Shown piece after piece: positions 9,721 to 16,797 of a stretch of 55,455 nt of DNA. The notes beneath the pieces are model-generated. The model did not search any database and was not told the origin of the DNA. It saw only the letters and a list, made by a program, of their open reading frames with translations. This DNA is from Neobacillus niacini NBRC 15566 (lineage in GTDB: Bacteria; Bacillota; Bacilli; Bacillales; Cytobacillaceae), in NCBI RefSeq assembly GCF_001591505.1, contig NZ_BCVA01000041.1, forward strand, positions 1 to 55,455, given 5' to 3'. The position numbers were made by a program, and so were the translations under genes. Position 1 is the first letter of the stretch, and the number at the start of each line of letters is the position of its first letter.

Positions 9721-9738
9721 TTGTGAAGTATTTCACAA
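9721..9738 (-). promoter_or_regulatory. Rex operator upstream of adhE
   Basis: TTGTGAA (9721-9727) - GTAT - TTCACAA (9732-9738) is a perfect 7-bp inverted repeat with the 4-bp spacer of the redox repressor Rex (TTGTGAA-N4-TTCACAA). adhE is a classic Rex target, which makes this assignment strong. An Fnr-type reading is possible but less likely. Confidence 0.85.
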
Positions 9739-9787
9739 ACAGATTTAAAAAAATAACAACAAACAGTATTGCTATGAACTTGCACCA

Positions 9788-10015
9788 TTACTCGCATACA
9801 GGATTACGTGGAATTTTTTCAAAGGAAATGTCAGTAAGGACCTTCGAATATTTTTTTACAATGATGACATAATTTACTGTCCAAATATAACTTGGAATAT
9901 TTTCGTTATCTTTAAACATCATAGCTTCAAATTCATCACCAACCGTTTCTTCGAACGCTTCTTGTGTATAGGTTTCAGAGTCGGTTGAAAAGGATCTCCA
10001 TTCACATACCATCAT
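9788..10015 (-). CDS. conserved small hypothetical protein
   Basis: A 75-aa soluble acidic-to-neutral protein, not assigned to a named family by me. The sequence is regular: an acidic first half (TQEAFEETVGDEFEAMMFKDNENIP) and a hydrophobic middle, YIWTVNYVIIV at about 43-53. A basic end follows. The ATG at 10015 has a very good AAGGAG site 7 nt upstream, which argues for a real gene. It lies behind adhE in the same direction and has its own Rex/Fnr-like box about 60 bp upstream, so it may belong to the redox-responsive genes. Function unknown. Confidence 0.65.
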   Translation of the reverse strand: MMVCEWRSFSTDSETYTQEAFEETVGDEFEAMMFKDNENIPSYIWTVNYVIIVKKYSKVLTDISFEKIPRNPVCE

Positions 10016-10073
10016 GTCGTATCACTCCTTGTTCCTTTATGAGTTAATCATAACATCAATTTCCGGAAAAAGT

Positions 10074-10091
10074 TTGTGAAATATTGAACAA
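10074..10091 (-). promoter_or_regulatory. Rex/Fnr-like box upstream of the 75-aa gene
   Basis: TTGTGAA-ATAT-TGAACAA is an imperfect version of the Rex/Fnr palindrome. It lies 59 bp before the start of the leftward 75-aa gene. The same degenerate form recurs at 19254-19271. Which protein would bind (Rex or Fnr) cannot be decided by eye. Confidence 0.5.
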
Positions 10092-10122
10092 ACTTTGAAC
10101 TGTTAGCAAATATACCAAAAAC

Positions 10123-10162
10123 AGTCCTTTTTCCCTAAGGGTAGTGATGAAAGGGAAGGACT
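10123..10162 (-). terminator. hairpin, terminator-like on the minus strand
   Basis: AGTCCTTTTTCCCT (10123-10136) pairs imperfectly with AAAGGGAAGGACT (10150-10162). Read on the minus strand the stem is followed by GTTTTTGG, so it could stop transcription coming from the right, or be a remnant. Confidence 0.35.
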
Positions 10163-10185
10163 TGTCCTTAATCTAGGCTGGTTGA

Positions 10186-10422
10186 GGAGCATGGGAAGGG
10201 ATTGCGAAGGTTGCAACTTCCTTATCAGAATCAAAGACTATTAAAATCAAGATGTTGAATTATCTGTATGTAACTGTAGAAGCAGGAGCAAAAAGGTTAG
10301 CGTCTTTTTCCAATGATCTGATAAAAATGCTAGATGCAAAGATTTCCTTATCACTTAATCCAGAATATACACAAACCATCATAGATACTTTATTTAATGG
10401 AAAAATAGAGGTGAAAACGTGA
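10186..10422 (+). pseudogene. orphan coding fragment, unrecognised
   Basis: An open stretch runs from just after a TGA at 10183 to a TGA at 10420-10422. An internal ATG at 10252 gives 56 aa (starts MLNYLYVTVEAGAKRL, ends FNGKIEVKT). The sequence looks protein-like and continues in frame upstream of the ATG without a ribosome binding site. That suggests the C-terminal remnant of a larger deleted gene rather than a functional small gene. I do not recognise the parent family. The rest of 10016-10695 holds regulatory elements and a repeat only. Confidence 0.3.
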
Positions 10423-10482
10423 TTTAAAGGGCTGCAGAATGTCGGAAACTACGGGCAGCTTGATTTTGATGGTACTTATAGT

Positions 10483-10517
10483 GGTGCCTGTCATTTTTTT
10501 AGGAGGAGACAGGAACC
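10483..10517. repeat. dispersed GGTGCCTGTC element, copy 1 (hairpin form)
   Basis: GGTGCCTGTC (10483-10492) is followed after about 15 nt by GACAGGAACC (10508-10517), which is its inverted form with one mismatch. The same 5' sequence recurs at 14476 and 36533 as GGTGCCTGTCACC. Origin unknown; it resembles a small REP-like repeat. Confidence 0.5.
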
Positions 10518-10594
10518 TCGTTCCCCTGCAGTACATAAATCTGGAAATCACTAAAAAAACAATATTTCTAAAAATTTGGACAACATCTTTATTG

Positions 10595-10608
10595 TGTAAG
10601 CGTTTTAA
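10595..10608 (+). promoter_or_regulatory. cre-like CcpA site before the GH101 gene
   Basis: TGTAAGCGTTTTAA matches 13 of 14 positions of TGWAANCGNTNWCA, the exception being A for C at position 13. It lies about 90 bp before the GH101 start, after a possible TTGGAC -35 at 10576. It parallels the cre in front of the GH59 gene. Confidence 0.5.
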
Positions 10609-10695
10609 TAAACGTAAGCTAGATTACAAGTAGAAGGTGGTGCTTTATGTTAAGGCATCTTCTTCTATTAAAGTAGTAAATTCAAAGGAGGAAAT

Positions 10696-13600
10696 ATGAA
10701 AAATTCAAGAAATAAGTTTAAGAAAACGATTGCAGTACTTTTAGCTGGGTGTATGGTAGGCTCTACATGGTATGCGAATAGTTCCCTGGTACTGGCGGAG
10801 GGAAATACGGTAATTAAGCAAGAAGGAAGTCAAATTATTCCACAAGGTTCACAAACGGTTATTTCGTCTAATCAAATGAACGTTCTTGTCGATGTGAATT
10901 TTCCAAGAGTAATTCAGTACAATTTAATATCTGGAAATGGTGCAGGGAAAACTTTTTACGGACAGCCTGAGGCCATAGATACAATCCTTATTAATAACGT
11001 AGCAGTAAAACCACAAGTAAAAGCAATCATTTCATCCGATAAAATTGAGTACAAGATGACTTTAATAGACGATAGTAACAATATCAATGCGGTTATTACT
11101 GCAGAAATGGTTGTTAAAGGAAATATTTTAGAATTCAATATTACAAAAATTGTGGACAACAAAATCGTAAAAACAATTGAAATTCCAAATCACAATTTAG
11201 TTTCTGTAAATAGCAGTCAAAAAGATGCTGTACTAGATGGAGTACAGATGTCTACAAATACACACATCAATGGCGACAGACAGGTAAAGGTTGATAATAA
11301 TTTGAATACGCAAGATGAAGAGCAAAAAGGATATATGTATGCTTTTCTTTCTAATGATGAATTAAGTGCAGGTATATGGTCGAATACAGAGAATAGTTTA
11401 GCAAAAAAACTAGATCCCAATTCTTATGCTGCAAAAACTGATGCACAAAGAATTACAGCTACGGCTGCGACTAATAGTGCAGGGGAAAAAACAATTGGCT
11501 TAAGCAGTACATTCTGGACGTATCAAAAATCAGAAGAGTATCGTAAGGAAGATGGAACTCTGGAGCTAGAAGATGGAACAGTAAACAAGGTAGATGAAAT
11601 GCCATCTGCGAAGGTTGTTATTACTGCTGACGCTAATGGTGATAAGAAAATAAACTGGCAAGATGGGGCTATTGCTTATAGAAATATTATGAACGAACCA
11701 CTAGGGTCAGAAAAGGTTCCAGACTTAGTTGGTTACCGCATTAGCATGAATTTTGGCGGTCAAGCCCAAAATCCTTTCTTAATGACTCTAGATGGAGTTA
11801 AGAAGTTTTCTTTAGGGACCGATGGACTAGGACAATCTATTCTATTGAAAGGTTATGGTAGTGAAGGGCATGATTCTGGTCATTTAAATTATGCAGATGT
11901 TGGAACGCGTATCGGTGGTGCAAAGGATATGAAAACATTGCTAGAGAAAGGTAAAGAATATGGGGCAACTTTTGGAATTCATGTGAATGCAAGTGAAACG
12001 TACCCAGAATCAAAGTATTTCCATGAAGATCGTTTATTAAAAAATCCAGATGGAACTTATAAGTATGGTTGGAACTGGATTGATCAAGGAATAAACATTG
12101 ATGCTGATTATGATTTAAGAAATGGTAGAGCACAACGATTCAAAGATTTGTATGACGTTCTTGGTGGCAAAAAGAATGATTTAGATTTTATTTATGTTGA
12201 CGTTTGGGGTAACGGACAGTCAGGTGATAATAGTACATGGCCAAGCCGTCAATTAAGTAAAGAAATAAACAGTTTAGGTTGGCGCTTAGGCAGTGAGTGG
12301 GGATATGCAAACGAGTATGATTCTACATTCCAACACTGGGCAGCCGATTTAACTTATGGTGGTTTTACTCTAAAAGGTATCAATAGTACCATCACACGTT
12401 TTATTAAAAACCATCAAAAAGATGCATGGATTGGTAACTATCCTAGGTATGGCGGCGACGCGGATGCTCCATTATTATTTGGCTACAGCATGAAAGACTT
12501 CGAAGGATGGCAAGGTAGAAGTGACTACAAAGCTTATATGGATAATTTGTTTGCAGTGAACGTTCCAACAAAATTCATCCAACATTATAAAGTAACACAG
12601 TGGGAAGATGGCAATGCAGTCGAAATGACAGATAATAATCAAACTTACAACTGGGTACCAGGCATGAAGGCATTATTAAAAGATGACTCTGGTAAAAATA
12701 CTCTTATAATTGAAAGAAAATCTAATGATTTTGCAAATGATAAAGATGGTTACCGTACAAGAATTATTACATTTAATGGTAATAAAATATTTGAAGGTAA
12801 ACCTGGTGATGAAAAGTATTTAATACCATGGTCTTGGGATCAAAATGGTAAGAAATTGCCAACAGCGAAGGAAAAATTATACCACTGGAATACCAATGGT
12901 GGAGAAACTACTTGGACTGTTCCAACTGGCTGGAAGGGTACAGTTAAAGTTTATGAGTTAACAGAATTAGGTAAACAAAATGTGGAAGACGTTACGATTA
13001 AAAATGGTCAGATCACATTAAATGCCAAAAAATCTACTGCATATGTAATTCATAAAAGAGCGGAAACGAACAAAGATGTTAATTGGAGCGAAGGAATGCA
13101 TCTTGTAGATACTGGCTTTAACAGCAATTCCTTAAAAGATTGGATCGTTACAGGAGATTCAGAAGCGGTTAAGATTACGAAGAGTGAAGGTAATAATAAC
13201 ATGTTAACAATCTCTAACAATAAAGAGAAAGTAAATGTTACTCAAAAAGTCACGGGATTAAAACCAAATACCAAGTATGCTGCTTATGTTGGTATAGACA
13301 ACAGAAGTGAAGAACAAGCAAGTATAACAATTACTTCTAATGGAAAAAAGTATACAAATAGTACTGATAAATCTATCGCTAAAAACTATGTTAGAGCTTA
13401 TGCACATAATACACTAGGATCCGAGAAAGCAAAAGCAGATGGTCAAATGGCTTCAACAGTAGATGGAACAAGTTATTTTCAAAATATGTATGTTTTCTTT
13501 GAAACTGGCCCAGAAGCAACTGATGTAACCATTGATTTATCTAGAGATGCTGGGAATGGTGCAAGTTACTTTGATGATATTCGTATCGTAGAAAATAATT

Positions 13601-14193
13601 CTAATAATCAAGTAAGCAGTAATAAATTCGTACAAGACTTTGAAAATGTTGCACAAGGTATCTATCCGTTTGTAATTGGTAATATTGAAGGTGTAGAAGA
13701 TAATAGAACGCACCTTGCTGAATTACATGCACCATATACTCAAAGAGGTTGGAACCAAAAACTAGTAAATGATGTTATTGCTGGTAAATGGTCAATTAAA
13801 ACGAATGGTTTAACTCAACGCAACAAACTTGTATACCAAACGATACCACAAAACTTCAAATTCCAACCAGGTGTAACGTATAAAATCACTTTTGATTATG
13901 AAGCAGGTAGTGATGGAACTTATGCAGTAGTAACAGGTAATGCTCCATTTGAAGAAAAAGGAATATTAACTTTGGATGAATTAAAATCAACAGCAAGTAG
14001 CGATAAAGATGCAAAATCTGGCACGTATTCCTTTACATTAGTAGGGGATGAATCAGGTCAAAGCTGGTTTGGGATTTATTCCACTAACAAAGCTGCCGAT
14101 ACTCAAGGTGTGACAGGTGCACAAGCTAACTTTAATGGCTACAAAGATATTATGCTAGATAATCTAGTTATTGAAACGGTATCAAACAAATAG
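10696..14193 (+). CDS. secreted endo-alpha-N-acetylgalactosaminidase (GH101)
   Basis: A 1165-aa exported enzyme with a signal peptide (basic start, hydrophobic core, likely cleavage after LVLA, about residue 34). Residues about 40-780 match glycoside hydrolase family 101, which releases the core-1 disaccharide Gal-beta-1,3-GalNAc from Ser/Thr of mucin-type glycoproteins. Visible signatures are YVDVWGNGQSGDNSTW with nucleophile Asp502, GSEWGYANEYDSTFQHWAADL with acid/base Glu534 (given here only as landmark residues), NHQKDAWIGNYPRYGG, and SMKDFEGWQGR. About 780-1165 holds two jelly-roll carbohydrate-binding modules (SYFDDIRIVENN; KDIMLDNLVIE). No LPXTG or other wall anchor is visible. The start ATG has an AAAGGAGG site. 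A strong terminator follows, so it is monocistronic. Confidence 0.92.
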   Translation: MKNSRNKFKKTIAVLLAGCMVGSTWYANSSLVLAEGNTVIKQEGSQIIPQGSQTVISSNQMNVLVDVNFPRVIQYNLISGNGAGKTFYGQPEAIDTILINNVAVKPQVKAIISSDKIEYKMTLIDDSNNINAVITAEMVVKGNILEFNITKIVDNKIVKTIEIPNHNLVSVNSSQKDAVLDGVQMSTNTHINGDRQVKVDNNLNTQDEEQKGYMYAFLSNDELSAGIWSNTENSLAKKLDPNSYAAKTDAQRITATAATNSAGEKTIGLSSTFWTYQKSEEYRKEDGTLELEDGTVNKVDEMPSAKVVITADANGDKKINWQDGAIAYRNIMNEPLGSEKVPDLVGYRISMNFGGQAQNPFLMTLDGVKKFSLGTDGLGQSILLKGYGSEGHDSGHLNYADVGTRIGGAKDMKTLLEKGKEYGATFGIHVNASETYPESKYFHEDRLLKNPDGTYKYGWNWIDQGINIDADYDLRNGRAQRFKDLYDVLGGKKNDLDFIYVDVWGNGQSGDNSTWPSRQLSKEINSLGWRLGSEWGYANEYDSTFQHWAADLTYGGFTLKGINSTITRFIKNHQKDAWIGNYPRYGGDADAPLLFGYSMKDFEGWQGRSDYKAYMDNLFAVNVPTKFIQHYKVTQWEDGNAVEMTDNNQTYNWVPGMKALLKDDSGKNTLIIERKSNDFANDKDGYRTRIITFNGNKIFEGKPGDEKYLIPWSWDQNGKKLPTAKEKLYHWNTNGGETTWTVPTGWKGTVKVYELTELGKQNVEDVTIKNGQITLNAKKSTAYVIHKRAETNKDVNWSEGMHLVDTGFNSNSLKDWIVTGDSEAVKITKSEGNNNMLTISNNKEKVNVTQKVTGLKPNTKYAAYVGIDNRSEEQASITITSNGKKYTNSTDKSIAKNYVRAYAHNTLGSEKAKADGQMASTVDGTSYFQNMYVFFETGPEATDVTIDLSRDAGNGASYFDDIRIVENNSNNQVSSNKFVQDFENVAQGIYPFVIGNIEGVEDNRTHLAELHAPYTQRGWNQKLVNDVIAGKWSIKTNGLTQRNKLVYQTIPQNFKFQPGVTYKITFDYEAGSDGTYAVVTGNAPFEEKGILTLDELKSTASSDKDAKSGTYSFTLVGDESGQSWFGIYSTNKAADTQGVTGAQANFNGYKDIMLDNLVIETVSNK

Positions 14194-14303
14194 AAATTGT
14201 TTTAAAATGAGGAAATTTGACTGTAATGAACAGGTGCATGTCAATCTCTGTGTAAAACGTTTGCTATAATCATTTGGCTGGAAAATCAGTTTAAGAAACT
14301 TTG

Positions 14304-14338
14304 CCGTTCTCATTTTTAAGTGAGGACGGTTTTTTTTT
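14304..14338 (+). terminator. terminator of the GH101 gene
   Basis: CCGTTCTCA (14304-14312) pairs with TGAGGACGG (one G-U), followed by a run of nine T residues. A typical intrinsic terminator about 110 nt after the stop. Confidence 0.9.
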
Positions 14339-14389
14339 GAATCTCTTATTACTAAACCATCTTCCAAAGACCATTGGTTGATTTCACAT

Positions 14390-14429
14390 GAAAAAAGACG
14401 AAAGAAATGTCAATGATGAATTTCCTTCG
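14390..14429 (-). terminator. terminator of the PucR-family gene (minus strand)
   Basis: CGAAAGAAAT (14399-14408) and ATTTCCTTCG (14420-14429) form a 10-bp stem with one mismatch. On the minus strand it is followed by CTTTTTT. It lies about 65 nt past the stop of the regulator gene. Confidence 0.7.
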
Positions 14430-14475
14430 CCTATTAATATCATTTTAGAAAAATTAGTAACATTATTAATTTGGT

Positions 14476-14488
14476 GGTGCCTGTCACC
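14476..14488. repeat. dispersed GGTGCCTGTCACC element, copy 2
   Basis: Exact 13-bp GGTGCCTGTCACC with 4-bp self-complementary ends (GGTG/CACC), 5 bp beyond the stop codon of the PucR-family gene. Identical to the copy at 36533-36545. Confidence 0.6.
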
Positions 14489-14493
14489 TTTGC

Positions 14494-16071
14494 CTATCTT
14501 ATCATTTTGATTATTTTTAAAGCTACGTAAATTTCTAGAAGGTCATCTAGTCGATTGAAGTCGATGTCTAGAATGGATTCTAATTTTTTTAGTCGCTTTC
14601 GTAAGGTGTTTGGGTGAATGTATAATTGTCCAGCCGTTTGGTTAATATCTGCGTTATTTTGGTAGAATGCTTCTAATGTTTCAATATTAACCGCACTGTT
14701 TTCTTGATCTAAAAATATGTCTTTTAATACTTCCTCATAGTATTCCTGTAGTACATGGTGATGGATATTGGATAGCAGTCTGACGATTCCAATGTTTTCA
14801 AAGTGACGGACTGCCTCATGTCTGATTTCATATTTTCCTAATTCTAGAGCCACCTTTGCTTCATAAAAGCTGCGGAATAACTCCATATTCGAAGGATAAT
14901 GGCGTCCAATTCCAATTTCACATGCTAGACCCGGAAGGTCCTGTTCGACCTTTTTATGAATTTGTTGTCCTAAAGATAATGTAAACTCTTTCCTCTCTTT
15001 AGGGAGAAGGTGTACAGAATCAAAAACAATCATAATAATATCCCCTTGCATAGGGAAAGTAATCGCTTGTAAAAATCGAGCTGAAATGAGGGAACGGACC
15101 TTTCTAATTATCGAGTCCATATCAATACTGAATTTAGCTGCTTCGTTTTTTTGATTTAATCGCATTACCATTAATTCTGTTGGCTTCGTGAAATCCCAGC
15201 CCCATTGTTTCCCTTGTTTAATCAGTACCTGTTCTGAATCTAAGTTATTATAAAGAAGGTTATAAAGGAAACTTTCCTGATAGGATTGATGGGCTCGAAG
15301 TACGGCCTCTTCTTTTTTAAAAAAAGATAGAAGTGCTGGAATAGCATGTATGACTTGCTCCGTACAAACATCAATCATCATACTAGATTGTTCTTGAAAT
15401 AGGAAATATCCATAAAGATGGTCGTCAGCTAATAAGGGAAAAAGGAAATAATGATATTGGCCATCTTGTACCATGGAAAACACTTCCCTTTTATTGGAAG
15501 CGTTTTGCTCATGATAAATCAATGAGAAATGCTTAAATTGATCACGGTTTCCATCGATATCTTGTGTAGAGTGAGGATAAAAGTGTTCATCTAATAGAAA
15601 GATTTCCTGATTTAACAATAAGGAAAGGCGTTGTAAAAACCCTGCTAAGCCTTTTTCATCAATCAATTGCAGCCAATAATTTGTGGTATGTTCGAATACA
15701 TAATGATATAAACCTAGGGATTTAAGTTGTGAAAGATCTGTAATTTTCTTTTTTGTGGTTGTAGAATTGATTTCTTCTTTTAAAAATAAAACCGGTTTAT
15801 TGAAGTGTTCAATGATTTCAATCATCGTGTGAGGAATATAAGGTTTTACCCCTCCATATAAAAGGATACCCTGTACGTTTTGCTTTGAAATGAGTTCATC
15901 CAACCGAGATATCGATTGGTGATCGCTCCGAACAATAAATAATGTTGGTTCGCCTAAATTCAGAGGGTTATCCTCAGCCCTTAAAAAGCTTTTCTCCTTA
16001 CCTTCCCATCCGCCAATAATTTCGGCATGGTAAAAAGGAGAGGCGCAAATCAGTTCCTGAAATGTAAGCAT
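14494..16071 (-). CDS. PucR/CdaR-family transcriptional regulator
   Basis: A 525-aa regulator. The N-terminal PucR-type sensory domain (starts MLTFQELICASPFYHAEIIGG) has the layout of B. subtilis PucR. A central GGDEF-like CdaR region follows, about 290-430. The C-terminal PucR helix-turn-helix (HTH_30) spans about 465-520: NADINQTAGQLYIHPNTLRKRLKKLE. I start it at the ATG at 16071, with AAGGAG upstream, because this matches the family N-terminus. A longer frame to 16146 would overlap the ferredoxin gene. It lies 25 bp behind that gene in the same direction, so both are probably co-transcribed and it may control the divergent molybdoenzyme. PucR relatives sense purine-degradation products (allantoin, allantoate, urate), so a link to the purine locus at 25-34 kb is possible but unproven. 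Confidence 0.85.
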   Translation of the reverse strand: MLTFQELICASPFYHAEIIGGWEGKEKSFLRAEDNPLNLGEPTLFIVRSDHQSISRLDELISKQNVQGILLYGGVKPYIPHTMIEIIEHFNKPVLFLKEEINSTTTKKKITDLSQLKSLGLYHYVFEHTTNYWLQLIDEKGLAGFLQRLSLLLNQEIFLLDEHFYPHSTQDIDGNRDQFKHFSLIYHEQNASNKREVFSMVQDGQYHYFLFPLLADDHLYGYFLFQEQSSMMIDVCTEQVIHAIPALLSFFKKEEAVLRAHQSYQESFLYNLLYNNLDSEQVLIKQGKQWGWDFTKPTELMVMRLNQKNEAAKFSIDMDSIIRKVRSLISARFLQAITFPMQGDIIMIVFDSVHLLPKERKEFTLSLGQQIHKKVEQDLPGLACEIGIGRHYPSNMELFRSFYEAKVALELGKYEIRHEAVRHFENIGIVRLLSNIHHHVLQEYYEEVLKDIFLDQENSAVNIETLEAFYQNNADINQTAGQLYIHPNTLRKRLKKLESILDIDFNRLDDLLEIYVALKIIKMIR

Positions 16072-16096
16072 AGTAACAATTCTCCTTAAAATCCGT

Positions 16097-16663
16097 TTAT
16101 GAGTTAGACCAAAAACGCAGCTTGGAAGGTTCAGTTTGAGTATCAAATCGTATGGACGGATTGGTCATTTTTTTCATATCAAACCCATATACAGCTTTAT
16201 CATAATGAGCATTCACGGGATCATTCAAATCAATAATTTCAATTGCATTTACAGGACATGATGAAACACATATCGTAGAATCACCTTGCATTTGTCGATC
16301 ATAGCACATATCACATTTATCAGCTCTCTTCGATATCATATTGATAGAAATCGCGTCAAAGGGGCAAGCCGTTACGCAGCGGGAGCAGCCTGTACATTTC
16401 AAGTGATCTATAATCACGATTCCATTTGCCTTCTTCTTGATGGCCATTTCAGGGCAATTAGACAGACAGGCAGGAGTAGAACAGTGGTTGCATGACATGG
16501 AAAAATGGTGAAAACGTTGTCCATTCTTCATAAAAGCGTCAGAGACAGTATGAATTTTCCTTCGAAATGAATCATTCTGACCGTGTTCATTTTTACATGC
16601 AAATTCACAAGAACGACAGCCTAAACACTGTTCTATATGAACTAAAAAACCTAATTGTTTCAT
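16097..16663 (-). CDS. DmsB-like ferredoxin with four [4Fe-4S] clusters
   Basis: A 188-aa iron-sulfur electron-transfer subunit of the DmsB/PhsB/NrfC type. Cysteine motifs are visible in order: CLGCRSCEFAC (about 14-24), CNHCSTPACLSNCP (about 58-71), CTGCSRCVTACP (about 91-102) and CDMCYDRQ ... CVSSCP (about 117-135). These give ligands for four clusters. No signal peptide. The ATG at 16663 has AAGGGTG upstream. It is divergent from the cytoplasmic molybdopterin oxidoreductase (134 bp apart) and is presumably its electron partner. There is no membrane anchor gene next to this pair, so the couple may be a soluble system. Paralogous to the protein at 22459-23022. Confidence 0.88.
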   Translation of the reverse strand: MKQLGFLVHIEQCLGCRSCEFACKNEHGQNDSFRRKIHTVSDAFMKNGQRFHHFSMSCNHCSTPACLSNCPEMAIKKKANGIVIIDHLKCTGCSRCVTACPFDAISINMISKRADKCDMCYDRQMQGDSTICVSSCPVNAIEIIDLNDPVNAHYDKAVYGFDMKKMTNPSIRFDTQTEPSKLRFWSNS

Positions 16664-16700
16664 ATAACGTCACCCTTTTGCCATTATTTCGACCTCTATA

Positions 16701-16790
16701 TTTACAATAATTTTATATACTTATTGTAAAGGAATTTTAACTATAAACATTGTGAAAAATGTAACAAATTTTAAACACTTTTATTGTAAA
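16701..16790. promoter_or_regulatory. operator-like array TTTACAATAA / TTATTGTAAA
   Basis: TTTACAATAA (16701-16710), 10-bp spacer, TTATTGTAAA (16721-16730) is a perfect 10-bp inverted repeat. A third identical TTATTGTAAA lies at 16781-16790, exactly 60 bp from the second. It is followed by GGA in both cases, and the third runs into the ribosome binding site of the rightward gene. The array occupies the divergent control region between the ferredoxin-regulator pair and the molybdoenzyme. It is therefore the best candidate binding site for the adjacent PucR-type regulator (inference). Confidence 0.65.
16750..16767 (+). promoter_or_regulatory. Rex/Fnr-like box
   Basis: TTGTGAA-AAAT-GTAACAA keeps the perfect left half and a degenerate right half of the Rex/Fnr palindrome. 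It lies inside the divergent region, 31 bp before the start at 16798. Compare 9721, 10074 and 19254. Confidence 0.4.
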
Positions 16791-16797
16791 GGAGAGA

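Noticed and set aside
9116..9872. Several plus-strand frames antisense to adhE
   Set aside because: They mirror the adhE coding frame; no independent ribosome binding site or homology.
10439..10633. 64-codon frame before the GH101 gene
   Set aside because: It spans the GGTGCCTGTC repeat and the cre-like site and lacks a ribosome binding site; probably chance.
16286..16495. Plus-strand frame opposite the ferredoxin gene
   Set aside because: Lies wholly inside the clear iron-sulfur coding sequence on the minus strand and has no family similarity.
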